A DNA stretch of 64,000 nt from Colocasia esculenta (GCA_014218235.1 CM024766.1:51115359-51179358); one strand, 5' to 3'. Positions 32,351-42,928 are shown, counted from the stretch's first letter. Notes: generated by a model not told the origin, from the letters alone. Made by a program: numbers and translations.

Positions 32351-34141
32351 ATGGCAGCTCAAGGATATGCTGAAGGCCAATCAGTCACCAGACCTCCATT
32401 CTTTGATGGAGAAGACTATCAATATTGGAAGATGAGAATGGAATGCTTCATTCGAGGAACAGATTTCGATCTGTGGCAGGTAATCGAGGTAGGTGATTAT
32501 GTTATTGTTCCTATTCCAGGCACTACTGCAATTACAACAATAGATAAAAGTAAATTATCTTTAAACTTTAAGGCTAAAAACTATCTATGTTGTGCTCTAT
32601 CTAAAAGAGAGTTCAGTAGAGTTTCTGCATGCAAATCTGCTAAAGAAATATGGGATAAATTGCAGATAACCTATGAAGGAACAGATAAAGTAAAACAAAC
32701 TAGGATAGATATTCTTATCTCTCAATATGAGCAATTCAAAATGCTTCCAAATGAAAACATTACTACTATGTATAACAGATTTTCAAGTATAGTAGTAGGT
32801 TTAAATTCTCTTGGAAAAATTCTTCCTAATGAAGAAACCGTTAGAAAAATACTTAGGTCCTTAACTATTTCATGGACACCTAAGGTAACGGCCATAGAAG
32901 AAGCCCATGACTTGACCAAATTATCGATCGATAATCTGATAGGTTCTCTCATGGCACATGAAATAAATATGGAGCGATTATCTGAAAGTTCATCTAAAAT
33001 GAAATGCACTAACGCTCTTAAAGTTGTAGCCGCTCCTTCCATCTCTTCTTCTAGTTCCCAGGATGTAGATTCTGAAGACTGTAATATGGATGAAGTATTG
33101 TCCAAGCTTCAGAAAATTTTGAAGAAGAAGAAAAACGGATCAAGAAGGATCCAAAGAAAAGAGAAAAAGGAAAAAGGACCAGTCTGCTATGAATGCAGAA
33201 AACCTGGACATCTGAGACCAGATTGTCCAAGACTCAAGAAGACTGGTCAACCAGAAAAGCCCAAGAAGCAGCACAAGAAATTCAAAAGAAAAGCAATGGC
33301 AGCTGCTTGGGAAAATGATGAGGTCACAAGCTCAGAATCATCAAGCTCAGATTCGGAAAAAGAGCAGGTAAATCTAGCCCTCATGGTAGGACTAGATGAG
33401 GTACATTCTAACTCATCTTTTGATTCTTGCACAGATTCAGGATCAGAATCTGAAGATTTAGATCATGTTTTTAATGAACTTTATGATAAACACAAGGTTG
33501 TTGTAAAAGAATTGAAAAATATCAAGAACAACCTTACTTGTTTGGAAAACACTAATTCTGATCTTAAATCAGAAATGGAACAATTAGAAGATCAATTAAA
33601 AGAATATAAAGATAAAAATTATCTTTTAAATGAAGATTTGAAAAGCAAGAACAAAGAGAAGTTAGAGTTAGAAGAAAAATTAAAAACTCTAACTGAAGAA
33701 AATCTCTATTTAAAAGAATCAGTTAGTAAATTAACTAGAGGGAAAACATCTTTAGCCCTATGCTTAAAAGGATCAAAATCTGGAAATGACAAACAAGGGC
33801 TTGGTTATACACCTCCAGAAAAAGGAAAACAAGTAATAAACTCAGGAAAATATCCTTTACCAAAATTTGTAAAAGAAACCAAAATGCCTCAGAAAAAGGA
33901 ACCTGAAACAACCAAGCTTTATCAAAAGAAAAAGGTTTCTAAAAATTATGATCCAACCATGCATCACAAAGGCAATAAGAACTGCAAAACAAATTATATT
34001 CACTGCTGCTCTCATTGCAATAAACTAGGACACACTGTGAACACCTGCACAACTAAGCACCTAGTTTGGATACCTAAAGGCTATTTTTATGCATCTAACG
34101 ATCAAGGACCCAAAATTATTTGGGTACCTACTTCTGAGTAG
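32351..34141 (+). CDS. Gag-like protein of element A (596 aa, intact)
   Basis: ATG at 32351, 48 nt after the PBS, opens an uninterrupted 596-codon frame. The N-terminus (PPFFDGEDYQYWKMRMECFI) is the DUF4219-like start of Copia Gag, followed by a UBN2-type region through about residue 200. A zinc knuckle CYECRKPGHLRPDC lies near residues 279-292, then an acidic Ser-rich stretch, a long Glu/Lys/Leu coiled coil (about 380-470), and a second CCHC-like knuckle CSHCNKLGHTVNTC near residue 555. Gag coats the element RNA in the cytoplasmic particle. An intact gag without pol suggests the element relies on a partner for enzymes. The coiled coil plus second knuckle is larger than in typical Copia Gag. 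Confidence 0.88.
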   Translation: MAAQGYAEGQSVTRPPFFDGEDYQYWKMRMECFIRGTDFDLWQVIEVGDYVIVPIPGTTAITTIDKSKLSLNFKAKNYLCCALSKREFSRVSACKSAKEIWDKLQITYEGTDKVKQTRIDILISQYEQFKMLPNENITTMYNRFSSIVVGLNSLGKILPNEETVRKILRSLTISWTPKVTAIEEAHDLTKLSIDNLIGSLMAHEINMERLSESSSKMKCTNALKVVAAPSISSSSSQDVDSEDCNMDEVLSKLQKILKKKKNGSRRIQRKEKKEKGPVCYECRKPGHLRPDCPRLKKTGQPEKPKKQHKKFKRKAMAAAWENDEVTSSESSSSDSEKEQVNLALMVGLDEVHSNSSFDSCTDSGSESEDLDHVFNELYDKHKVVVKELKNIKNNLTCLENTNSDLKSEMEQLEDQLKEYKDKNYLLNEDLKSKNKEKLELEEKLKTLTEENLYLKESVSKLTRGKTSLALCLKGSKSGNDKQGLGYTPPEKGKQVINSGKYPLPKFVKETKMPQKKEPETTKLYQKKKVSKNYDPTMHHKGNKNCKTNYIHCCSHCNKLGHTVNTCTTKHLVWIPKGYFYASNDQGPKIIWVPTSE

Positions 34142-34317
34142 CTCATTTGCAGGATAGCCTTGGGGCATCAGGAACAAAGGATGCTCAAGGCACTGAAGAC
34201 TGCCAACTCTTCATCCATCTCATATCTGAAGAGGGAGTAGTCATTAATTTATTCGTAAATTTTAAATATTACTAATAATTATTTTCAAGTTTCATTCAGG
34301 TGGAGTCTCTCATGCTC

Positions 34318-34633
34318 AGGGGGAGCACAGACTAAGGGGGAGTCTCATACTCAGGGGGAGCCTTCACTAAGGGGGAGTTATTCATTTATGTCAATCATTG
34401 TTGAACCCCTCTATGGTAAGAAGTTCTCTCTAAGGGGGAGAGAAATGCATGGTAAGATCCTTCCTTTTTGGTTAGTGACAAAAAGGGGGAGAGTATGTAT
34501 GCACTATGAATTTTCTGTATGTCTCTGCATGTTTCAAGATTTAATTCTGCATGTTTTCATGATTTAAAGCGTTTCATGATTATCCCTATCAGAAAATTCG
34601 CATAAATTTTGTCATCACCAAAAAGGGGGAGAT
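34318..34633 (+). other. Array of polypurine tracts before the 3' LTR of element A
   Basis: AGGGGGAG occurs at about 34318, 34334, 34352, 34369, 34432, 34484 and 34623; the last (AAAAAGGGGGAGAT) abuts the LTR. Multiple PPTs are known from Sireviruses. Within the array, at 34399, TGTTGAACCCCTCTATGG repeats the first 18 bases of the LTR with one change. Confidence 0.8.
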
Positions 34634-36429
34634 TGTTGAACCACTCTATGGCTGTCCTTGTATTTTGGTGATAACAAAACTTATGATGATAACATAATGA
34701 ATATTTTTGTTTCATCTGTGTCGCATCAATCCCATAGCAAAATGCTAAGTCTTTCATTGATGCAATATTTGGCGCACTAAAATGATAAAATCGATGTTTA
34801 ATCAATATACATCGATTTCTGTTTAAAGTGCCAAAGTATCAAGCGCCGCAACGATTTGCTAAGAAGTCGATGCCATAACGATTTGATAAGTGGCCATAAC
34901 GATTTCTTCTTTGAGCGTATTGATTTGATAAGAAGTCGTTCCCATAACGATTCCTTAAGTGACCGAAATGATTTTCCAAGAAGTCGATGCCATAACGATT
35001 TCATAAGTGTTCGCAACGATTTCTTCTGTAAAGCGCAAGAAGTCGATGCCATAACGATTTCATAAGTATTCGCAACGATTTCTTTAGAAGCCATAACGTT
35101 TTGTTAAGAAATCGATGCCATAACGATTTGATAAGTGGCCTTAACGATTTCTTCTTTAAAGCGCATTGATCTGGTAAGAAATCGATCTCATAACGATTCT
35201 ATAAGTGAGCGCAACGACTTGCTAAGTGAGCACAACGATTTGTTAAGAAATCGTTCCCATAACGATTTCATAAGTCATGCTCATAACGATTTCTTCATGG
35301 ATTCTGTTCAAACACAGATTGCTTTTTCAAATATGCTTGGCGCTTAAATGAAAAGTCAAATATCTTCTGACAAAAAGCTGCATGCATATTTCAGAGTCTT
35401 GTCAAAAAGATATGACCTCTATTTTCAGTATGTTAGCAGAAGCACAGTACCATGCATCGTTTATCATAAACACTCTTTTATGCTAACACTCTCTTCTATG
35501 CTTACAGACATCGAAGACCATCAGAGTCTGATTAAGACAAATGAAGAGAAAGATCAGCAACGACTAGAAGAGCTCCAACGGATCTCTTCAACGGATCTAT
35601 TCTAAAGCTGCTCAATATAAAAGATGGAGCATTGCTGAAGAACAAATAGAGCCTTTTCTTGAATATCTTTGAAGGAGTGTACATCTGTGAGAAGCACCTT
35701 CACGCCACATACACTCAAGGAAAGAGAGAAAGAGCCTGAGCCAAGAAGAAGCATTCAAAGCATTTCAAGCTCTCAAGCTTCCAAGCTTTCAAGCATTCGA
35801 GCCTTCTTTTCTCTCTTCTGTTTTCTCTCCGAGCTCATTGTATATCTGGGGAGAGTTTGGGACTGTGAGCTTTACATGAGTGTTCATCTTGTAAGGTCTC
35901 TCAGTCTGATCTTTCTAAGAAAGATCTGTGTCCAGCTGTAGGACTGTATACAGTTGTTAACCCAGCTAGGGGTTGGTGTCTAGCAGAACCTAACTGGGGT
36001 TTGTACCAGTTGTCAACCCAGCTAGGGGTTTGTGTCTAGTAGAACCGCACTGGGGTTTGTTCCAGGAGGTTGGCTTCTTTACCTGTAAGAGAACTGGGCT
36101 GCCTTCTTGCCCGGGAAAGAGAAGAAGACCTGGTGGGGGATCCAGGGTGTTGTAAGGTCCATAAGGGGGACTGTACCCTTGGTTAGTGAAATCCCAAGAG
36201 TTTGCTTGGGGACTGGACGTAGGACTTCCATGTGGGAAGGGCCGAACCAGGATAAATCTCCTGTGTCCTTGTGTGATCGTTTATTTGCTTCCGCACTGCA
36301 CTCTCTATCACACTGAACTAACCAAGCTTTCAAGTGTTATTTTCTGTGTTTAAGATTCTATTTCAGATTTCAGAAAAACCTATTCACCCCCCTCTAGGTT
36401 TGCTTGCTGCCGTACCAAAAGGGCCAACA
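34634..36429 (+). repeat. 3' LTR of element A
   Basis: 1796 bp, differing from the 5' LTR at five positions found by reading (including T/C at about 30970/35111 and C/T at about 31900/36040). It ends GGGCCAACA and is followed directly by GGGAGCACAG, where the PMD exon 4 frame resumes. Confidence 0.95.
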
Positions 36430-37446
36430 GGGAGCACAGTCGCCTATTGGCGAGAGGGAGGCGAGCAGGTGCTTCGTCAGACGGACCTCTAGGACAGTAC
36501 GGCGTACCTGGAGAGCTATCAGACACGCTACGCTGGGCGACTCCGGCTAGACCACCGAGTGGTAAGTGAATTCTAACTCCAAGCTTTGTCATTTAATTGA
36601 TTAAATTCTAACCTTGAAGTGTGAATGACAGATGCCGGAGTCCCAGGCAGTGCGGCTGCTGGAGGGGAGGCTGGCGGAGCAGGAGGTGGAGTTGGAGAGG
36701 CTCCGCACTGAGACACGGGCACTGGTAAGCCACAATTCACCCTTGATTTAATTTACGATGATTTGATTTGAGGACTGACCAAGGTATTGGAATGTAGAAG
36801 GAGGAGCTAGCGCGGGTGCGAGCGAGCAGAGACGTGGGGGCGAGCTTGTCCGCACAGCCAGCTCGCGGGGACCTGGCGGTCCGACTTTAGGGGGCCCTGG
36901 ACCGGGCAGAGGTGAGGGTCTGAGAGCTCGAGGCTGAGGTAAGATGCTAATCTATTACCTTTTTCTGCACATGATTGATTGACCTGACATGCTTGGCTCA
37001 TTTACGTGCAGTGGCAGGGAGCAGGGGTGACCCTCCAAGCGTAGATGGAGAGTCTGCGATTGGACTTGACGAGGATGGAGGGTTGCCTGCTCGAGGCGAG
37101 GGAGAGGCAGAGATAGGTAGAGGTGGACCGGATGCAGGCCATTGCGGACCGAGCTCAGGCTGTCACAGATTTAGAGTTCTTGAAGAACCGGGTGCTAAAG
37201 AAGCGCCGGGAGCAGCAGCGACAGGCCCAGCAGGAGGCGGCAGGGAGGACCGGGTCGGTGTTCGGGTCCCTTGATGACATCGTGTCATTGGGAGACCCGT
37301 CCATGGCGCGGGGAGGGCTATCGCGACCGGAGGCATCGACGGCATCGAGACCTCCTCTCCCAGACTGGTGTCGGGAGAGGGAGGAGGAGGAGGTGAGCAG
37401 CTCACGTAGGCAGAGGCCTAGTGAGGGGGAGAGGAGAGAGGAGTGA

Positions 37447-38664
37447 GGAGTGAGGAGCGAGGCTCCAGATGTAGCACCAGGGGTATGCCCCTATCATGAT
37501 ATGTACAGAACTTTATCCTTCATAGTGGACTTTTTTGTGGACTTTGTCGCTTTGTGTGCTTGAATGGTTTGCCAATGTGTCTTAGTTCCTGCATCCACAA
37601 AACTTAAAGGAAAAAGTTAGTGTAGATCTGTCTTTAGCCCCTTGCCTAAAAGATGTACCTTTCTTGAGATCTGGTCAAGGGGCTAATTTCTAATTAAAGA
37701 AAAGAACACAAATAAAATACTGAAAGGAAATATGTACATGCATTTTTTTTAATAAGAAAATAAGACAAATAATGTTAGTTTATGTACATGATATCACTAA
37801 TTGTTTTTTGGATTTTGATTTTCTATTTTTTTTTAAAGAGGAAAATATGTACATAATGAAAATATTCACATCAAGAAACTCTCTTTTTGTGCTTTTTCAT
37901 TTTTCATTCATTTTTTTTTTAGATTTTTGGACTCTTGGACACACATTCATCACATATCAAAGTATAGGGTTCTCATAATCTACTTAGCCACAGAGGCCAT
38001 GAGCAAGGAGGGTCGTGCATGACATTCTTGACATTGGAGTTTGCCCCTAGCCTTCTTGATATTTTCCACTATGGAATGTCTTATAAGGTCAAATTGCCTT
38101 TAGAGGGAGGAATTGGAAGAAATAATAGAAAGTCATGTGAGGATTTGGTTCAAACCACTTTTTGTTCCCGAACCAACATCTCACACTAAAAGACTAGGCC
38201 AATAATTATTTCCAGGGGTATTTTTCATTTCATTTCATTTCTGGGGTGGAGGTACGTACTATTTGCTATCTCCTTGATTTGGTCAGCCTTTTTCTGGGTA
38301 CATACTTTTTGCTACCCTTTTTTGACCTTCTTGGCTTTTCTTTGCCCCTTTTAGGCTTGATTTATCATTTTGCCCTTTTGCATTTTGTTGATTGCCTCTG
38401 TTTATGGTGACCTTGTCTCTTAGGTGAGAGTGGATGGTCCCCTACTCATGGTTTGCCCCTTTTCCAGACTTGACCGAGTAAGAAGAGAATAGGGTTATAT
38501 AGACCAAATTAGACCATCTGAGTGTACTTATGATTTTCAAGCTAAAGAACAATACTCCAACATCGTGTGGTGTGTGAGGGGACCCTACCTTGCTAATGAC
38601 CAAGTGAAAAAGTAGAGTCTCAAACCCACAGTATTGACAAATGATGAATGACAGACTTGACCGA
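37447..38664. other. Non-coding: PMD 3' flank and probable Gypsy 3' UTR/LTR
   Basis: A/T-rich DNA with several T runs (37745, 37820, 37910). No LTR boundary could be fixed, though the Gypsy 3' LTR should lie here because pol ends at 38665 on the reverse strand. No RNA gene or protein was seen. Confidence 0.5.
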
Positions 38665-40199
38665 CTAAGAGTAGAACTTCTTGAGGTAGACTGCATTCCA
38701 AGGATGTGACAACTCAACTCCCTCGGCGTCCACTAATCTATAAGCGTTCCCCGAGTATGCTTCTTTGACAACGAACAGATCTTCCCAATTTTCTTGCAAT
38801 TTACTCCTGGGACCTGGTGCCTTAATGATTTTGCACTTTAGGACCAATTCACCCACTTCAAAATTTCTCTCAAGCACTCTTTTGGCATAAAAACGTGCAA
38901 TTCTTTGGCGATAAACTTGCGCATGGTCAGCCGCTATCATTCGCCTTTCATCTAAGAGTTCAAGTTGTGCTAACAAGGCCTCCCGACGTTGATCGGGGTC
39001 AAGCTCGGAATCCAATTGAACTCGAAGTGAAGGTACGAAGATCTCATATGGGAGTATCGCATCTGATCCATAAGTCAAAGCATAGGGGGTTTGCCCCGTA
39101 GGAGTTTGGACCGAGGTGTGGTAAGCCCAAAGAGCCTCAACTAAGCGGTTTGGCCAGTCAGCATGTTATGAGATTTGCAAGTTTTCTTTATGATTTTGAT
39201 GAGAGTTTTATTAGTAGCTTCCGCTTGTCCATTACCTTGTAGATAATATGAGGATGAATGATGCAAATTAATACCATATTTACCACACATGTCACGAAGC
39301 TCCTGTGAAGTGAATTGCGGTCCATTGTCGGTGACGATGTCCCGAGGCACGCCAAATCTTGCAAGAATGTTGCGCTTGATGAACCTGACGATCGTTGAAG
39401 CTTTGACCTCTATGAATGCTTCCGCTTCAGCCCACTTTGTGAAGTATTCGGTGGCGGTCAGAATGAAGGACTTCTTACGGATTTCTCTGGTTCTGTCCGC
39501 GAGGGGACCGACCACGTTGAATGCCCACATGGCGAAAGGCCATGGAGCAATGAGAGGGTGAAGAGAAGAGGAAGGAGCATGAATTTTGTCACCGTGCAAT
39601 TGGCATTTAGTACAATGACGGACAAAGTGACGACGATCTTCTTCCATGGTAGGCCAATAATAGTGTCTTAGTAATTTTTGGGCAATTGCTCTACCATTGA
39701 CATGGCCACCACATTCACTAGAGTGAGCGGCTTCAATGATGCTTTGAGATTCGATCTCGTCAAGGCAACGAAGATAAACCCCACTGAGAAATTTCTTGTA
39801 AAGAATGCAACCTATGATCTTGTATCGCTCGGAGACACGACGAATGGCCCGTCTGTCAGAAGAGGTGGCATAATCGGGAAAGGATCCATCTTTGAGATAG
39901 TTTTCGATGTCAAAGTACCAAGGATGACCATCTTCAAGGTCGATTTCTGGCTCTTTTGAGAGAGCATGGACTCGAAGGGAGGGAGACTTGAGTTGAGCCA
40001 ACCAAGGATCAATATGAGAAGGGACTTTCAACCTTTGGATAGAGATGGTCTCGGAAGACCTCCCTAGCGAGATAGGGATGGAAGAGGCTAGAGAGGAAAG
40101 TGAATCTGCCAGAATGTTCTGAGCCCTAGGAGTGTGGACTAGGGTGAGCTTCTTAAACTGCCGGACTACCTTTCCTACCAACTCTTGGTATGGTTTCAA
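38665..40199 (-). pseudogene. Gypsy integrase, damaged
   Basis: The frame from 40199 holds the zinc-binding HH-CC region (HSSECGGHVNGR, HCTKCQLHGD), then the core: FNVVGPL, VTDNGPQFTS and GNGQAEATNKTL. The first catalytic Asp, normally in D-(I/V)-x-GPL, is Asn here, one G-to-A change away; the other Asp and the Glu are present. A one-base frameshift near 39141 splits off the C-terminal part (LTYGSDAILPYEIFVPS to the terminal HPWNAVYLKKFYS). Stop at 38665. Confidence 0.88.
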
Positions 40200-40739
40200 C
40201 TTGGGATCCCAGGTCTGGTACTTTCTGAGAGACTATCGGAGTATCAACTGTGAATCTCCAATAATCCTTAACTCCTTGACTCCGAGCAGAAATGCCATTT
40301 TTAGCCCAACTAGGAGTGCCTCATACTCGGCCACATTGTTTGTGGCGGGGAAGGTTATCTGGTAGGCGTGCAGAATAACTACCCCTTCCGATGAGAGGAG
40401 GACTGCCCCTATTCCACACCCTTTGGAATTGAGAGCTCTGTCAAAGTAAAGTGTCCATGAAGGTTCACCATCGATAATGGCTCCTAACTCTTCATCCGGA
40501 AAGTTTTCATCGATAGGAGAGTATGAAGGTAAGGGGTGGTGGGCCAAATGTTCGGCAATAGCATGCCCCTTGATTGACTTTTGGTTAACGTAGGTGACAT
40601 CAAATTGATTGAGGAAACTTTGCCACCTCATCAACCGCTCAGTCAGGACGGGCTTCTCGAGCAAGTACCGAATTAAGTCCATACGCGCCAGAAGTTTCAC
40701 CTCATGAGCTAGGAAATAGTGCTTTAACTTCTGGGCAAC
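40200..40739 (-). pseudogene. Gypsy RNase H tail and second (archaeal-type) RNase H
   Basis: After a TAG at 40737-40739, where relatives have Trp (VV-W-A-x-KL-HY), the frame continues with RNase H tail motifs (EKPVLTERLMRW), then the second RNase H: WTLYFDRALNSKGCGIGAVL, then TNNVAEYEALLVGL and RIIGDSQLIL. Its usual first Asp in YFDGA is kept (YFDRA). A second nonsense codon near 40225 separates it from integrase. The duplicated RNase H is characteristic of the Tat lineage. Confidence 0.82.
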
Positions 40740-42233
40740 CTAGACGACGGTCGCACACGTTCTTTCCATGGCAGTGTACTTTTTCTCGGCTTCATTGAAC
40801 AACTTGGATAGATAGTACACCGCTCTCTCCTTCTTCTCGTCGTCATATTGGGCCAGGACTGCTCTAGTTGAGTCTTCAGTGGTTGACACATAGAGCAATA
40901 AAGGCCAACCCAGGATCGGAGGAGCGAGAACAGGGAGATTGAACAAATAACTATTCAATTCTTCAAAGGCCTTTTGACATTTATCATTGCAATCAAACTT
41001 AGCCTCTCCTTTAAGCATCTCATAGAAGGGCTTACAACGGATTGAATATTGGGAGATAAATCTCCTAATAAATTGAAGTCTGCCAATTAACCCTCTAACT
41101 TCTCTGATATTTCTAGGGGGTGGCATGTCGATTATTGCTTTGGCCTTGTTGGGGTCAATCTCAATTCCCCGCTTGCTAACTATGAACCCAAGCAACTTCC
41201 CAGAAGATACTCCAAAGACACACTTCTTGGGGTTCATTTTGAGCTTATGCTCTCTAGACCGTTGGAGAACTGCCCGGAGGATCTCAACATGTTCATGTCG
41301 AGTCTTTGATTTAACCAAGACATCATCAACATAGACTTCCATGTGTACATGCATCATGTCGTGAAAAATTGCCATCATTGCCCTTTGATAGGTTTCTCCC
41401 GCATTCTTCAATCCGAAGGGCATCACAACATAACAGTAGGTCCCCCAAGGCGTTGTGAAAGAAGTTTTCTCCTGGTCTTCCTCCGCCAGACGGATCTGAT
41501 TATACCCAGAGAAACCATCCATGAATGACAACATCTCAAAGCCGACAGTATTATCCACTAGGACATATATGTGTGGAAGAGGGAAATCGTCCTTTGGGCA
41601 AGCACGATTAAGGTCACAGAAATCTAAACAGATCCTAACCTTACCGTCCTTCTTCATCACAGGGACAATATTAGCTACCCATTGTGGATAAAGAACAACC
41701 CTGATGAATTTGGCTTTGTGCAACTTGTCAACCTCCTCTTTGATCTTGAGTGCAAGCTTGGGATGTAGCCTCCTTAGCTTTTGTTTAACGGCTTTTGCAT
41801 CGGCTTTTAAGACCAACCGGTGCTCGACCAAAGAGGTGTCAAGCCCTGGCATGTCTTCGTAGGACCATGCAAAACCGTCAGAAAATTCTTGGAGGATAGC
41901 TATAATAGCTTCTTCTTCTTCAACACTCAAGTTGGCACTAATCAAAACTACCTTCGGAGATTCTTCAGTGCCAAGGTTGACCTCTTTGGTTGGCTCATCC
42001 GCAGCTATGGTTGGCTCGTCGAACCTTTTTCTGCTATCCACATAGGAGCTCACTGAGTCCTCTTCTTCCGACCCAAGATCTCCCGGCTCATCTTTCTCAT
42101 CGAAGTCTAGCAGATAGACTCCTAAACCATCATCTATAGAGTCACCTTCTTCAAAATCAGCCTCTACAAGGGCAGGCTCCTCAAGAAATTCTGGGACTTG
42201 ACTCAACTTAGCACACCTCTCAGCTAAGGCCAT
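40740..42233 (-). pseudogene. Gypsy reverse transcriptase and RNase H (497-codon open frame)
   Basis: RT copies element RNA into DNA. Visible blocks: PGLDTSLVEHRL, KKDGKVRICLDFCDLNRACP, FMDGFSGYNQI, TTPWGTYCYVVMPFGLKNAG and the catalytic YVDDVLVKS. Then come the thumb (NPKKCVFGVSSGKLLGFIVS), the connection, and RNase H up to AVYYLSKLFNEAEKKYTAME. The active-site Asp pair is intact. The acidic N-terminal third is a linker region. It ends at the premature TAG discussed for 40739. Confidence 0.9.
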
Positions 42234-42394
42234 GACATAACGGGCAGGGACTTGCCTACCCTTCTCTTTATGAACACATGGCTGAGAGGGACTAGACTCT
42301 TCTAAATTTAGACCTGACTCTAGACTTTGTTGGGTTGAGTGTGTTTTGGAACTTTCTAAAGTTGTATTTTAATGATATCCAATGAACATCACTC

Positions 42395-42575
42395 ATACCT
42401 TGATTTTGATGATGACATACTGTGATCTTAATGATGACATACTCTGATATTGATGATGACATATCATGATGTTAATGATGAGATATTATGATCTTAATGA
42501 AGACATGTTGTGATTTTAATAATGACATATTGTGATTTTGATGATGACATGTTGTGATTTTGATGGTGATATGTT
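42395..42575. repeat. GATGATGACAT tandem repeats in LTR B (copy at 48555-48735)
   Basis: Seven or so imperfect units of about 20-22 bp built on TTGATGATGACATRYTGTGAT. Both LTRs carry them, and a single diverged unit occurs at the start of the LTR at 57602. Composition is A/T/G rich. Confidence 0.8.
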
Positions 42576-42717
42576 GAACATGTTATACATTTTATACATA
42601 TCACAATAATACTTAAACAACATGTTTTTGATGTTTAATATCTCATATTTTAATTATAATATCTTGTACTAATGGTTTATGGGTTAAATTTTTAGGTTCA
42701 CAGATTTTTATCTTGGT

Positions 42718-42928
42718 AGTGTCGACACTAGATCAAAGCAGGTAGACACTAGTCCCAGATTCCAGAAGGGCAGGTCGACACTAGATCAAAGCAGGTCGAC
42801 ACTAGTCCCAGATTCCAGAAGGGCAGGTCGACACTAGCTCAGGGCAGGTCGACACTAGACCCAGTTTCCAGCAGACCAGTTTTGCAGAAATGGGACAGCA
42901 GGTCAACATTAGATCTGGGCAAGTCGAC
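42718..42928. repeat. GTCGAC dyad array in LTR B (copy at 48878-49165)
   Basis: Pairs of GTCGACAC separated by 13 bp (21-bp period), arranged in larger units of about 53 bp containing CCCAGATTCCAGAAGG. The 3' LTR has one extra unit, which accounts for its greater length. Some members are decayed (GTAGACAC, GTCAACAT). Confidence 0.9.

Larger units (their letters stand above)
30493..36429 (+). mobile_element. Gag-only (non-autonomous) Sirevirus-like LTR retrotransposon A
   Basis: LTRs of 1796 bp (30493-32288 and 34634-36429), both TGTTGAACC...GGCCAACA, with only five differences seen, enclose a 2345-bp interior. That interior has an initiator-Met PBS, a single gag ORF and a row of GGGGGAG tracts. 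There is no protease, integrase or RT. Long LTRs with palindromic arrays, multiple polypurine tracts and a large Gag with a coiled coil are features described for Sireviruses; assignment is by these traits. It has no target duplication of its own: left flank CCAAT, right flank GGGAG. The right flank instead matches the left flank of the adjacent TRIM. Confidence 0.88.
19524..37446 (+). pseudogene. PMD (MAIL1-like) pseudogene 2, multi-exon, interrupted by two insertions
   Basis: Exons by reading frame and splice sites: 19524-19754; 20052-29384 (split by the Copia element 20157-28856); 29466-29630; 29703-36561 (split by 29951-36429); 36632-36724; 36798-36938; 37012-37446 (stop). The first exon is acidic, Glu/Gly-rich. 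Exon 2 carries the PMD core: WYRALPEAQRIARMGFEHL continues across the Copia insertion into WGHMIPTLEDVAYLNGLP, then FVAYLFGRLLF and YAWGAAMLGHLFSLL. Exon 4 has VVWTPY. The last three exons encode a Glu/Arg/Gln-rich coiled coil. Damage besides the insertions: eight in-frame TAG/TGA codons, one indel at about 29140-29175, and the exon-3 acceptor reading AA instead of AG (29464-29465). The frame reads straight through both insertion sites when one target duplication is counted, so the insertions hit an established gene. PMD proteins of the MAIL1/MAIN type act in the nucleus; related genes also travel in transposons, and I cannot say which this was. Confidence 0.75.
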
